Assembly (NCBI RefSeq): GCF_015207005.2
Contig: NZ_JADEXS020000001.1
Location: 6,409,001 to 6,473,000 of the forward strand
DNA: 64,000 nt
Reading direction: 5' to 3'
Source: Desmonostoc muscorum LEGE 12446
Lineage (GTDB): Bacteria > Cyanobacteriota > Cyanobacteriia > Cyanobacteriales > Nostocaceae
Positions 8,497-16,942 of this stretch are shown piece after piece. The notes beneath the pieces are model-generated. The model worked only from the letters and a program-made list of their open reading frames with translations, searched no databases and was not told where the DNA came from. The position numbers and the translations under genes are program-made. How positions within the stretch are numbered: the first letter of the stretch is position 1; each line of letters opens with the position of its first letter.

Positions 8497-8661
8497 GTAA
8501 TTGGGCATTGGGTATGGGATGAGGGAGATGAGGAGGATGAGGGAGATGAGGGAGAATAATAACTCCTAACTCCTAACTCACCACTCCCAATGCCCAACTA
8601 AAAAAGTTTACTTACTAAGCAGTTAAAACCAGGTAGCAAAGGACTTGTTAATTCATCTTGA

Positions 8662-9630
8662 TTAAAAATACCGACGCCGGGCGGAATGTCGCAAATACTG
8701 ATAAATGCCCCAGGCTAAAACTCCAAAAAAGAGATTTAGCAAAAAGCGAGTAACTATAAACCACAAAATATAAGTGTCAAAAAGCTTCAATGGACTCAAA
8801 GGACTAATTTTCCTGCCTAAGAGAAACAGCCCAAAAATAGCATTTCCACCCAGCAGGAGGGCAAATAACACTAAACTCCTCTGCCAGTAACGGCGCTGTG
8901 GTGTACGCTCCCAAATCAGGGTAATTACAGGTTTGCCTTGTACTTTTCGCAGTAATTGTTCTAGTCGCCAAAACATCCACAACAGAAACGGAAATAAACC
9001 ATAACTCAGGAAACGTAGGGGTAATGAGTAACGCCAAGCACTAGATAGAACATTAACTAAGGCATGACAGATTACAGAATTTAGCCAAGCCCTAAAAATG
9101 AACTTCCTGTCTCGATTTAACCGATTTTTAGAGGAAATATAGATTCCTAAGGCATATCCCCAAGGCGCAGAAAACATGGCGTGGACTGGCGTACCGATAC
9201 TACGATCAAGAATAGATGCTGTACCGTGGAAAAGGTAAATCCAGTTCTCTTCAGCTGTAAATCCAAGGGCAACGGCTATAGTGAAGAGGAAAACGCTAGA
9301 GTGAAGTAATCGATAAGAGCGTTGCAGATAGTAGGTTGGGATAACAACCGCAGCCAACTTGCAGCCTTCTTCAATTGGGCCTATTTCCACAAGCTGGCGC
9401 AAGGCTATAGCAGGAAGCGATTGCTTAATCTGCTGCCAGTCTAGAACCGAGTTGACTACACTTTCAAAAATCCATTCCAGGCTCAGGGCTAAAATACCAG
9501 ATATTGCCCCGATGATAAAAAACATCAGCAACCTGAATACAGGTGGGGCAAATGGCATCCGATAATAATAGTAGCCTAGCAGCAGCAACGGTGGTATTGC
9601 TGCCCACAACACCAGGGATAAATCAACCAC
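8662..9630 (-). CDS. PrsW-family intramembrane metalloprotease
   Basis: A 322-residue multi-pass membrane protein. PrsW proteases (family M82) cleave substrates within the bilayer; in Bacillus PrsW cuts an anti-sigma factor. The family motifs are present on successive predicted membrane helices: EEGCK (Glu87, Glu88, Lys91), AEENW (Glu127-Glu128-Asn129), PVHAMF (His150) and ICHALVN (His189). About eight or nine hydrophobic segments can be counted. The gene overlaps the 3' end of the upstream methyltransferase by eight bases, so the two are translationally coupled. The cyanobacterial substrate is unknown, and no sigma or anti-sigma gene is adjacent. Confidence 0.85.
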   Translation of the reverse strand: MVDLSLVLWAAIPPLLLLGYYYYRMPFAPPVFRLLMFFIIGAISGILALSLEWIFESVVNSVLDWQQIKQSLPAIALRQLVEIGPIEEGCKLAAVVIPTYYLQRSYRLLHSSVFLFTIAVALGFTAEENWIYLFHGTASILDRSIGTPVHAMFSAPWGYALGIYISSKNRLNRDRKFIFRAWLNSVICHALVNVLSSAWRYSLPLRFLSYGLFPFLLWMFWRLEQLLRKVQGKPVITLIWERTPQRRYWQRSLVLFALLLGGNAIFGLFLLGRKISPLSPLKLFDTYILWFIVTRFLLNLFFGVLAWGIYQYLRHSARRRYF

Positions 9631-10543
9631 TCACCTGAGCAATAATTGTACGGTGACGGTGGGTATTGTTAGCGATGGTGGGAGGTTGGAAACCCGCCTC
9701 AATAATAGCTTGCTGAATGTCCAAACCAAAATATTCATCTAAATACGGTTCGGTACTTTTGAGCAAAGTTAAAATATAAGCTGGCATTTTTTTGTACACT
9801 TCCGATTTAGGATTCATGTCCATGATTGCCAAGTAACCACCTGGACGCAGAACACGCCGGGCTTCAGCGAAAATCTGTCGAGTTGCTGATTGGGGTAATT
9901 CGTGGCACATCAAGAAAATCGAAACTAAATCAAAAGAGGCATCAGGTAATCCGGTAGATTCAGCTTGGGCATGAAGCCAATTGATTTTAGCTTGGCGCTG
10001 CTCGGCGCGGTAATGGGCAACAGCTAAGAAGTAGGGAGATAAGTCCAAGCCTGTAATTTTGGCATGGGGATAAATTTCTTGCATCGCAAAGGTACTCAAA
10101 CCCACACCACAGGCCAAATCTAGAATGTTTTGGGGTTGATTGGGGAGTTGCGCTTTGAGGACATCATGATAACTTTGGCGGAGTTTAGCATCTCCTTGCG
10201 CTCCAGCATCTTGCCAAATTCCGGCATGGACAGTACGAGCCGCAACTTCTAACTCGCAAGCAGCTTTCCAAGTTAGGTTTCCACCTTCGTAGGCGTGGAA
10301 TGGCCGCAAGTAGTATTCTGGGTAGGAAAGCTGGGGATTTTCTACTTTAGCTAGATCGGTTTTCCAATCACGTGCCTTTAGTGTTTCGACTTCTTGCGTC
10401 CAAGGCACACCAATTCTCTCGGCACGTTTAATCATCATCTGTCTAGCTTGATGCTTGGCTAGGTTGGCTAAAGGCTGGATTGCCAGTATGGCATTGACCA
10501 AGCGGGAAGCGAAGCCAAGATTAGTGTTTACAGCAGCAGTCAT
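9623..10543 (-). CDS. Class I SAM-dependent methyltransferase
   Basis: A 306-residue soluble protein with a Methyltransf_11/25-type Rossmann core: motif I ILDLACGVGLS at residues 140-150, an acidic strand end GLDLSPYFL, the SFDLVSIFLMCHELP segment, and motif III VLRPGGYLAIMD. An N-terminal helical extension of about 130 residues precedes the core. The substrate cannot be deduced. It is the first gene of a two-gene unit with the overlapping PrsW-like protease. Confidence 0.85.
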   Translation of the reverse strand: MTAAVNTNLGFASRLVNAILAIQPLANLAKHQARQMMIKRAERIGVPWTQEVETLKARDWKTDLAKVENPQLSYPEYYLRPFHAYEGGNLTWKAACELEVAARTVHAGIWQDAGAQGDAKLRQSYHDVLKAQLPNQPQNILDLACGVGLSTFAMQEIYPHAKITGLDLSPYFLAVAHYRAEQRQAKINWLHAQAESTGLPDASFDLVSIFLMCHELPQSATRQIFAEARRVLRPGGYLAIMDMNPKSEVYKKMPAYILTLLKSTEPYLDEYFGLDIQQAIIEAGFQPPTIANNTHRHRTIIAQVSG

Positions 10544-10910
10544 AAATCAGTTTGCATTTAACAGCCTCTTTTACTTATGACATACTTGCTGGACACGAGT
10601 CTAGAAATGAAATGAATTGAATTGTATTGAAAATAGGGAATGGGGAATAGGGAGTAGGGAGCAATGAAAATTTCGGCGTTGCTGAATCTGGGGATGAATT
10701 TATGTTACGCACAGACGCAGAGGTGGGGAGAATAAGAGTTTGAGAGATTGATTTTGTGATTTTTATACTTGTATTCAGCAATGCAGTTTGATGTTTGGAG
10801 ATTGCTGGGGTTGGTGTCTTTAGCAATTAGCAATATCTATCTCAGCAGAGAGGGCAAAAAGCCGAGCGCCATATAAAAAAAGACTACAACTAATTTATTG
10901 AGTCTCAAGT
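10544..10910. other. Divergent spacer between methyltransferase and mscL
   Basis: No gene supported. It must hold both divergent promoters. A short GGGAATAGGGAGTAGGGAG repeat lies near 10641-10660, followed by GCAATGAAAATTT, which resembles sequence beside MITE copy A. No clear hairpin terminator or operator was seen. Confidence 0.45.
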
Positions 10911-11345
10911 ATGGCAAGAGCAAGAAGAAGAGCAAGTGGCTTTTTTGGAGATTTTCAAGAATTTGCCCTCAAAGGTAGTGTAGTTGACTTAGCGATCGCC
11001 GTGATTATTGGCACTGCCTTTACTAGGGTGATTACCTCCTTAGTTGAGAATGTGATTATGCCATTGATTAACCCCTTAATTAGTGTGACTGGCAAAGACT
11101 GGAGAACAATCACCATTAGTCCAGGAATTGCGATCGGTCAGTTTCTTGGTGCAATCCTGGACTTTTTGATAATTGCTTTGATCTTATTTGTAGCAATTCG
11201 TGCCTTACAAAAATTAAAGAGGCAAGAGGATGTTGCCATTGAATCTCCACTCTCAGATCCTAAGCTTGCAGCTCAGGAAAGACTGACTGGTGCATTGGAT
11301 AGGCTCAATCAGACATTGGAAGCTCGGAATAATCAAGTTTTGTAA
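10911..11345 (+). CDS. mscL: Large-conductance mechanosensitive channel
   Basis: A 144-residue inner-membrane channel that opens under high membrane tension and releases solutes during hypo-osmotic shock. The N-terminal amphipathic helix and first membrane helix carry the family signature: FALKGSVVDLAIAVIIGTAF around residues 17-36, then SLVENVIMPLINPL. The periplasmic loop is short and the second membrane helix (about 76-98: FLGAILDFLIIALILFVAIR) leads to a charged C-terminal bundle helix. Length matches the family. It converges with the DUF3352 gene, with only about 70 bases between stop codons. Confidence 0.95.
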   Translation: MARARRRASGFFGDFQEFALKGSVVDLAIAVIIGTAFTRVITSLVENVIMPLINPLISVTGKDWRTITISPGIAIGQFLGAILDFLIIALILFVAIRALQKLKRQEDVAIESPLSDPKLAAQERLTGALDRLNQTLEARNNQVL

Positions 11346-11416
11346 ATGGGAGTGGGAAAAGAGGACGCGGGGACGCAAAGACACAGGGAGTTCTTTCCCT
11401 GCGTCTTCCCCATGCC

Positions 11417-13090
11417 CTATTTTGCAGCAGGCTTGAGAGCTAACAGCATCTCTAATTCACTGGTGGATTTGTCGGGGCTGGTGGCGGTGATACCAAAACC
11501 ACGAATGGAACTGAGGATGGTATTGGCTTCAGCAGAGATGAAACTATTGATTACGGGTAAAGTTTTAGTTTTGTCCATATCTAGGTAGAAATAGCCACTG
11601 TTGGGCTTTTGCAATGAACCAGTAACGGCTTTGAAAGCTTCGCTCTTGTCGAGAGATTCACTTTTGCGATTGGCGATCGCCTCAGCAACAGGGCCACCAA
11701 CAGCTACAAATACAGTGTCTTGATCTAACCAACCATGTGCCAATAAAGCTCCTTGTTGGGGGATTTGCCATTCAGTTACGTCTTTACCGCCGATATTTCT
11801 GTTGGCAATGTTGATTTGTTGAGTTTTGGCGAGGGTATCTAATTTTGTCAAGGTGGCTTCGGCAGTTTTGCGATCGCTGGTGTCAAATACTAAAGCACCT
11901 CCAAAACCAACACTTGCTAATACCCCTTGATTTGATGGTATGGCACCTAAGGCGAATTCCCCGTTCATCCAGCCAAAAACATCCTTATCCAAGTCGATAT
12001 TGACAAATTTCAGTTGTCCGCGCACTTGTTCCAGAGCTTGTTTTAATTCTGGAGTATTTTTGGACTGTTCTACTACTGTTTCCCAGCCACGACTGATGCC
12101 ATTTCCGCTAACCAAAGCAAAGGTATCAGTGGGAAATTGCCCGACTATATTCCCAGGAGTTGATTGATACTGATATTTGATCAGTTGGGGATCTAAATTG
12201 GCGATCGCTTTGACTCGCACTCCTGCATCATCAACACCAACTCCCGCCACTACAGATTTCACCTGCTTTAGTTGTGCCAAGGTTTGTGGGGGTAACTGGG
12301 TTGCCTGAGGACTTGCAGCAGCTAATTGCTGTACCATACCTGCATAGTCTGGTACATAAATTTGGGCAAGGGTGTTTTTAACATCTACTCCTTTGAGAAT
12401 GGTGCTTGCACCTTCTTTGCTGGCAAAGGAGGACTGTCCTTTAAACGTGTCAATTGCTTTTTCTACAGCTTGTTTTTCGGGGGCTAATACTAAGTGACTA
12501 TTATCTAAAACAACGCTATAAGTGGGTTTGCCATTTTCTGTAGTTTCAATAATTTTTTGACCTTGGTAGTCGGATTCCTGGAATTTAACGCCTTTTTGTG
12601 ACTTCAATTTATTGGCAAAATTTAACGCACTGATTTTGTCCTTGATTCCTACTACTACCAAAATATTTGGTTCTGGCTGTACATTTTTCGGTGCAGTAGG
12701 TGCGCCAGGGGGCAGATTTAATTGTACGGGTTTCACGGGATTTGGTGGTAGCAGAGCAATCATGACACCACCAGCCCAAGGCTTGATGTCTTTTTCATAA
12801 GAAATGTTATTGTCACTAAACATTTCCTTATTCAAATCTTCCAGACCTTTGGCCACTAACTTTTGTGCTTCTGGAGTGCCAAACTGTTGTAACTTTGCCC
12901 AAGCTTGCGGGTCAGTAGTAATATAAGTAGCCATCATCGCTGTTGAAGGTACTACTTTGGCACTGCCCAGAGCATCCGAGCTACCCCCTGATGGCCCGCC
13001 TTTTAAATACGTATAAGCCGCGATACTTCCTGCTATAACGACAGCAGCGCCAACAGCAGGAATGAGAAACTTTGATTTACTTTCAGGCAT
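11417..13090 (-). CDS. DUF3352-domain protein with N-terminal membrane anchor
   Basis: A 557-residue protein that I place in the DUF3352 family, which is common in cyanobacteria and of unknown function. One hydrophobic segment (about residues 8-28: FLIPAVGAAVVIAGSIAAY) is followed by a long soluble region, so most of it should lie on the far side of a membrane. Internal features include repeated Thr/Lys-rich strands, a Pro-rich stretch LPPNPVKPVQLNLPPG, and a C-terminal part around residues 400-550 with recurrent DTVFVAVGG and YFYLDMDK strands. There is no catalytic motif that I recognise. It is monocistronic. Confidence 0.7.
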   Translation of the reverse strand: MPESKSKFLIPAVGAAVVIAGSIAAYTYLKGGPSGGSSDALGSAKVVPSTAMMATYITTDPQAWAKLQQFGTPEAQKLVAKGLEDLNKEMFSDNNISYEKDIKPWAGGVMIALLPPNPVKPVQLNLPPGAPTAPKNVQPEPNILVVVGIKDKISALNFANKLKSQKGVKFQESDYQGQKIIETTENGKPTYSVVLDNSHLVLAPEKQAVEKAIDTFKGQSSFASKEGASTILKGVDVKNTLAQIYVPDYAGMVQQLAAASPQATQLPPQTLAQLKQVKSVVAGVGVDDAGVRVKAIANLDPQLIKYQYQSTPGNIVGQFPTDTFALVSGNGISRGWETVVEQSKNTPELKQALEQVRGQLKFVNIDLDKDVFGWMNGEFALGAIPSNQGVLASVGFGGALVFDTSDRKTAEATLTKLDTLAKTQQINIANRNIGGKDVTEWQIPQQGALLAHGWLDQDTVFVAVGGPVAEAIANRKSESLDKSEAFKAVTGSLQKPNSGYFYLDMDKTKTLPVINSFISAEANTILSSIRGFGITATSPDKSTSELEMLLALKPAAK

Positions 13091-13771
13091 TATTGTTATC
13101 CTCTTTTGCTGAGATTGTTACCGAGATTTATACAAGTGTCATTGTAGAGTTTTCGGATTTATTGATAATTTTCCCTAATCCATTGTTACTGGAGTTTAGA
13201 CTAACGCATGACAAAAGGACTCAGGAGCAGGCTTGTTGACAAGCTATACACCTGAAAATGTAAAAACTGAAAGGTCAAGCTGACTTTGTTGGTTGTTTAT
13301 TGCATTTATAAGTAGCTTTTTTTAAATTTATCTACTTAATTATACGTAATAGTAGTTTGTCGTTAGTACACCCAGAGGACTTTCTAGGGGGTTTGCGTGT
13401 AACAGCAGGTGTGAAAAAAATTTAATGCATTTACAAATATTTACATAGTTGCCAGGTGATTAATGGTAGTTAGTCCTATATTTTCCTATGAATAAATAAA
13501 AATAATTGTAGCTACTACGCATAAATTTTTCAAAGTCTTTAATAATAAGGGTTTTTGATTTTTAGCTGACGAAAATGACACAAACAAGAAAGCTAGAAGC
13601 GCAGTTTGTTAAGATAATTTATCTGTTAAGGCAGGGAGAGATAAAGCTTAACTCAAGCGTATTGTTTTATTATTTATTGAGAGAAGCTTAACTCTCTTAA
13701 CTGTCATTGCATTTTTATTAAAGTTATGAAAAAATATAAAAGACAATTTCGGTTGAAAGAAGACAAATATT
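13091..13771. other. Long AT-rich spacer upstream of the repeat-peptide gene
   Basis: 680 bases without a supported gene, separating the divergent DUF3352 and repeat-peptide genes. It is very AT-rich after 13300. A hyphenated repeat, GAGAGATAAAGCTTAACTC (13636-13654) and GAGAGAAGCTTAACTC (13679-13694), lies in the likely promoter zone of the peptide gene. A purine-rich GAAAGAAG (13755-13762) precedes its ATG. The length hints at a regulated gene, but no known operator could be named. Confidence 0.5.
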
Positions 13772-14251
13772 ATGATTTTTCGAGACCGGGAAGGAAATTT
13801 TTACAGTATTTCACAAGAAGTTCTGAGCAAACACATAATCAACGAAGAACTTCCAGAGAATATAGAATTAGCAGGTAGCGAAGCTGATTGGACAAGTTCT
13901 CTAAAAACAGCAGCATCTTATAACTACACTGCGGCAGAAGCAGCATCTTATAACTACACTGCACCTGAAGCAGCATCTTATAACTACACTGCGGCAGAAG
14001 CAGCATCTTATAACTACACTGCACCTGAAGCAGCATCTTATAACTACACTGCGGTAGAATCGGCATCTTATAATTACACTGCACCCGAAGCAGCATCTTA
14101 TAACTACACTGCGGCAGAATCGGCATCTTATAACTACACTGCACCCGAAGCAGCATCTTATAACTACACTGCGGCAGAATCGGCATCTTATAACTACACT
14201 GCACCCGAAGCAGCATCTTATAACTACACTGCGCCAGCAATAGTAGGTTAA
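13772..14251 (+). CDS. Repeat-core putative RiPP precursor (11 x ASYNYTA)
   Basis: A 159-residue protein in two parts. Residues 1-45 are a charged leader-like region (MIFRDREGNFYSISQEVLSK, then IINEELPENIELAG). Residues 48-154 are eleven exact copies of ASYNYTA at a ten-residue period, separated by linkers that alternate between (A/V)E(A/S) and PEA; the protein ends PAIVG. At DNA level this is a 30-bp period inside a 60-bp superrepeat. I recognise no family. The layout (conserved leader, identical short cores, alternating Glu-containing linkers) and the nearby P450, Fe(II)/2OG oxygenase, methyltransferase and exporter suggest a multi-core ribosomal peptide precursor. Tyr-Asn-Tyr would suit P450 side-chain crosslinking, as in cittilins and biarylitides. 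A structural or adhesive low-complexity protein is the main alternative. Confidence 0.7.
   Translation: MIFRDREGNFYSISQEVLSKHIINEELPENIELAGSEADWTSSLKTAASYNYTAAEAASYNYTAPEAASYNYTAAEAASYNYTAPEAASYNYTAVESASYNYTAPEAASYNYTAAESASYNYTAPEAASYNYTAAESASYNYTAPEAASYNYTAPAIVG
13913..14233 (+). repeat. Coding tandem repeat, 30-bp unit, 60-bp superunit
   Basis: Eleven near-identical 30-bp units encode ASYNYTA plus a three-residue linker. Units alternate in type, so the array grew by duplicating pairs. Differences are few (GCGGTAGAATCGG, one AAT for AAC codon, CCC for CCT), which indicates recent expansion or ongoing homogenisation. There are no variable spacers, so it is not a CRISPR array. Confidence 0.95.
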
Positions 14252-14340
14252 ACCTACACAGTTCTGGTATCGTAAGTCAGAATAGCCTGCTATTGGAAAG
14301 TTGTGACCCACAACTAACTCATTTTGGTTGGCCAATTAGT

Positions 14341-14385
14341 GGTTCTCGTTGACGTGTGGTTTGAATAGCCATCTCAACGAGAACC
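14341..14385 (+). promoter_or_regulatory. Perfect 12-bp inverted repeat after the repeat-peptide gene
   Basis: GGTTCTCGTTGA (14341-14352) is exactly complementary to TCAACGAGAACC (14374-14385), with a 21-base loop. It lies 90 bases after the repeat-peptide stop. No T-run follows, so simple intrinsic termination is unlikely. An RNA-stabilising or processing hairpin that keeps precursor mRNA in excess over enzyme mRNA would fit, but this is inference. Confidence 0.55.
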
Positions 14386-14745
14386 TGATAATTATTAGCT
14401 AATCTTATAGCTATTTCTGGTCTGGTGAGGATTGAATAGGTTGTTAAACCAGGCAGAGTTAATAATTAAATCGAGAAGAAAAATTAAAAAAATGTAACGC
14501 TGGTGTTGCAAGCTAAGTGCGGAACAGCATAATTCATTAAACCTGAAGAAATTACAGTTTTTAGTTAGTATTTTAGTGATAAAAATTCTAAATTCAGTAA
14601 TGAATTGCTCCCAATAAAACAGGATTTTATTTCATGTTTAATTATGGTTACCTACTTATCAATATAATGATAATAATGCGGTTAAAATCAACAATTTACA
14701 TAACTATAGGAATCCGATTTGATTTCTGAATCACTCGTAGAGGTA

Positions 14746-14778
14746 AGGGACTGGGGATTGGGGACTGGGGACTGGGAA
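14746..14778. repeat. G-rich tandem heptamer (GGGGACT type)
   Basis: Runs of GGGG alternate with ACT or ATT three-base spacers, as in cyanobacterial short tandemly repeated repetitive sequences. Four G runs with three-base loops also meet the usual G-quadruplex pattern. It lies 40-70 bases upstream of the P450 start. Confidence 0.7.
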
Positions 14779-14819
14779 GAAGGAATAAAAGTGTACTGAG
14801 TTTTGTTCAAAAATCAAAT

Positions 14820-16193
14820 ATGAGTCCTATAGTAACTGAAGTTGAATATATGTGCTTAGATAACAGACAACACATCTTAGAGGAGGCAGACAATCTAGAA
14901 AAAAAGATTACTGTGATGAAAACGGCGTTTGAGTTGATTCCGCCAGGAGCAATAAAAGATAAAAAGGACTACGTAACGTTTTACTTAAATTTGAGCCGGA
15001 CTAATGAAGACGTAGTGTCTTACCTAGTAGATGGGAGAACAGCTTTCCTGATCAATCAACCAGAACACGCTGAGTATGTGCTGGTCAAAAATCAAAGTAA
15101 CTACAAAAATCCATATCATCAATATGCCGAGTTGACAGGACAATATACTCCAACAGGTGCATTTTTGCTGAATTTAGATAGAAGCTCTGGCAATCAAGTG
15201 GAAATATTTGAAAGCATAGTCAGTGAACTAGCTAAAGCGGCTACAGTAACAGTTTGGCAATGGCAGAAATGCTCAAAAGTAGCACCTATTCAGATTGATA
15301 CTGAAACGAAAAAAATGATGTTTGCCGTCTATGTCAAAATTCTGTTTAATGTAGACGCTAACCATTGGAGTGAAGCATTTGTAAGTGCAACTAATTTTAT
15401 AGAAGAGTACTGCGCCAATCAATCACACTTATCGCAGAATCTTTCAGCGACAGAACTAGTGCCGATAAAACAAAGCTATCAAGAAGCTATTGAAGTGCAG
15501 AATGCAATAGCGGGAAGGATTGCCCGGTGTGCTGGATTAGTAGCGCCTGATAGCGAGGTATCGAAGCAGTTAAAAACAACTATCGTCCGAACATTGTTGA
15601 ATAGTTACAATGGCATGGCAACAGCACTGTGTTGGATAATTTATCAATTAGTACAGTGCCAAGAAGTGTTAGAGCGAGTATTTAGTGAGGTTGATCGGGT
15701 TATTGGCGATCGCCAACCCACAGCTAAAGATATTCCTAAACTATCCTATATGCGGCTGGTGGTAATGGAAGTATTGCGTTTATACCCACCCGCATGGATG
15801 TTGGGCAGGCAGGCAATTAATCCAGACAGAATAGGAGATACTTTAATTCCGCCCGGAGCAATTATTTCTATATCTCCATACACAATGCATCGAAAGGCAC
15901 AGCTATGGGAACGACCAAAAGATTTTATTCCAGAACGCTTTGCACCAGAGAACTCACAAGTACGCCCAAACTTCGCTTACTTTCCGTTTGGAGGGGGAAC
16001 ACGTAAGTGTCCAGCAGGGCAGTTAGTCTTTAGCCAAATACAAATTATTTTAGCGGCGATGCTGCGCTTGTGCAGTTTTGAATCAGCCTCAAACGAGGTT
16101 TTAAAACCACGTGGTTTGGTATCACTGCGTCCTCACCCAGGAGTATTGATGAGGATAACTGCCAACAAACAGGGAGTGGTGAGTGGGGAGTAA
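14820..16193 (+). CDS. Cytochrome P450, candidate tailoring enzyme
   Basis: Haem monooxygenase-fold protein of 457 residues with no membrane anchor. The haem ligand loop FPFGGGTRKCPAG (388-400, Cys397), the ExxR motif EVLR (317-320) and the PERF segment (371-374) are all intact. The I-helix motif normally reading AGx(D/E)T is NGMAT here (264-268): the threonine is kept but the acidic residue is alanine. That can signal altered oxygen activation or crosslinking chemistry. The N-terminal 50 residues are poorly conserved by eye. It follows the repeat-peptide gene and precedes oxygenase, exporter and methyltransferase genes, so a role in tailoring that peptide or another metabolite is inferred. 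The last residues (KQGVVSGE) run into an intergenic GGAGTGGGGAG repeat. Confidence 0.92.
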   Translation: MSPIVTEVEYMCLDNRQHILEEADNLEKKITVMKTAFELIPPGAIKDKKDYVTFYLNLSRTNEDVVSYLVDGRTAFLINQPEHAEYVLVKNQSNYKNPYHQYAELTGQYTPTGAFLLNLDRSSGNQVEIFESIVSELAKAATVTVWQWQKCSKVAPIQIDTETKKMMFAVYVKILFNVDANHWSEAFVSATNFIEEYCANQSHLSQNLSATELVPIKQSYQEAIEVQNAIAGRIARCAGLVAPDSEVSKQLKTTIVRTLLNSYNGMATALCWIIYQLVQCQEVLERVFSEVDRVIGDRQPTAKDIPKLSYMRLVVMEVLRLYPPAWMLGRQAINPDRIGDTLIPPGAIISISPYTMHRKAQLWERPKDFIPERFAPENSQVRPNFAYFPFGGGTRKCPAGQLVFSQIQIILAAMLRLCSFESASNEVLKPRGLVSLRPHPGVLMRITANKQGVVSGE

Positions 16194-16218
16194 GGAGTGG
16201 GGAAAGAAGGTGTTTGTT

Positions 16219-16878
16219 TCATTGATAACGGGTATCAGAAATCGGAGAAGAACTAGGGCGCAAGGTAACGTCTAAGTTGATTGATATACGTTCACCTGCA
16301 ACTTCTACCTGATTAACTCTATGGGGTAAGAAGCTTGGAAATAAAAGAAACATACCAGGTTTGGGGTGAATAGAATAGTGTGCAGTTTCCCAATTAGAAC
16401 GAGAAGTAACTCGTCCACTACGCGGATCGATGAGAGTTAAGTTGCCAGATGTTTTTGTTGCAGGTGCTGTCGGAACTTCTACATAGTAAATGCCAACAAG
16501 GTCAGTTTTAGTATGAATGTGTTCGTGTTGGAAACCGCCCTGTCTCAAAATAACTGCCCAACTTGTATGGTTGTATTGAAAAACTGAAGGAGTAGAGGAG
16601 CTAAAACTTACTTTTCCCCACTCTTTCAAAAAAATTTCTATTTGGTCGTTGATAAAATGTTTCAGCGTTTGAATAGCAGGAAAGTCAGAATTTAAGAAAT
16701 TTAAGCTTGATTGCCAGCCATTATTAACTGAGGTAAATTGTGAGTAATTGCGCCCGTTTTGCTCTTGATTGCGAACATAAGCTGCTAAGTCTCGATTGAG
16801 TGCTTCGCAGTCAGGAAACTCTGTTTCTCCTACTAAGGTAGGGAACAAAACATTTATTTTTAATCCCTGATAGCTCAT
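16219..16878 (-). CDS. Putative 2OG-Fe(II) oxygenase (TIGR02466-like)
   Basis: A 219-residue protein resembling the TIGR02466 group of Fe(II)/2-oxoglutarate oxygenases, which hydroxylate or otherwise oxidise unactivated carbons. The metal-site segment QHEHIHTKTDLVGIYYVEVP lies at about residues 117-136, with His118, His120 and His122 available. The distal histidine is His186 (FLPHRV) and the 2-oxoglutarate-binding arginine is Arg197 (GERISINLD). The order H-x-H, then PxxGxLLLFPS, then distal H and R is characteristic. It is transcribed opposite to the P450 (convergent) and divergently from the MATE gene 64 bases away. Its substrate is unknown; hydroxylation of the repeat peptide (for example at Asn) is a testable guess. 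Confidence 0.82.
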   Translation of the reverse strand: MSYQGLKINVLFPTLVGETEFPDCEALNRDLAAYVRNQEQNGRNYSQFTSVNNGWQSSLNFLNSDFPAIQTLKHFINDQIEIFLKEWGKVSFSSSTPSVFQYNHTSWAVILRQGGFQHEHIHTKTDLVGIYYVEVPTAPATKTSGNLTLIDPRSGRVTSRSNWETAHYSIHPKPGMFLLFPSFLPHRVNQVEVAGERISINLDVTLRPSSSPISDTRYQ

Positions 16879-16880
16879 TC

Positions 16881-16911
16881 TTGTTATTGTAACTAGTTGC
16901 TGAGATATAAT
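16881..16911 (+). promoter_or_regulatory. Candidate promoter of the MATE gene
   Basis: TTGTTA (16881-16886) and TATAAT (16906-16911) are separated by 19 bases within the 64-base divergent spacer. The -10 is perfect but the spacing is long. The start codon is 31 bases further on. Confidence 0.4.
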
Positions 16912-16942
16912 ATCAGAAATTTGTTAATTTTATACCAATTTA

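Larger units (their letters stand above)
14252..14819. other. Spacer between repeat-peptide gene and P450 gene
   Basis: Holds a strong hairpin at 14341-14385 (listed separately), AT-rich sequence from 14460 to 14740, and a G-rich tandem heptamer just upstream of the P450 ATG (14750-14776). No additional gene is seen. The two genes could be one transcript with a stabilising hairpin between them, or two units. Confidence 0.5.

Noticed and set aside
11346..11588. 80-codon frame overlapping the DUF3352 gene
   Set aside because: It starts in a repeat and lies antisense to the end of a well-supported gene.
13913..14233. Regular 30-bp repeats suggestive of a CRISPR array
   Set aside because: The units are contiguous and coding, with no variable spacers; the small differences are codon changes.
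13839..14335. Two long antisense frames across the repeat gene
   Set aside because: They are mirror frames created by the 30-bp period, which keeps all frames free of stops; no ribosome-binding site or family resemblance.
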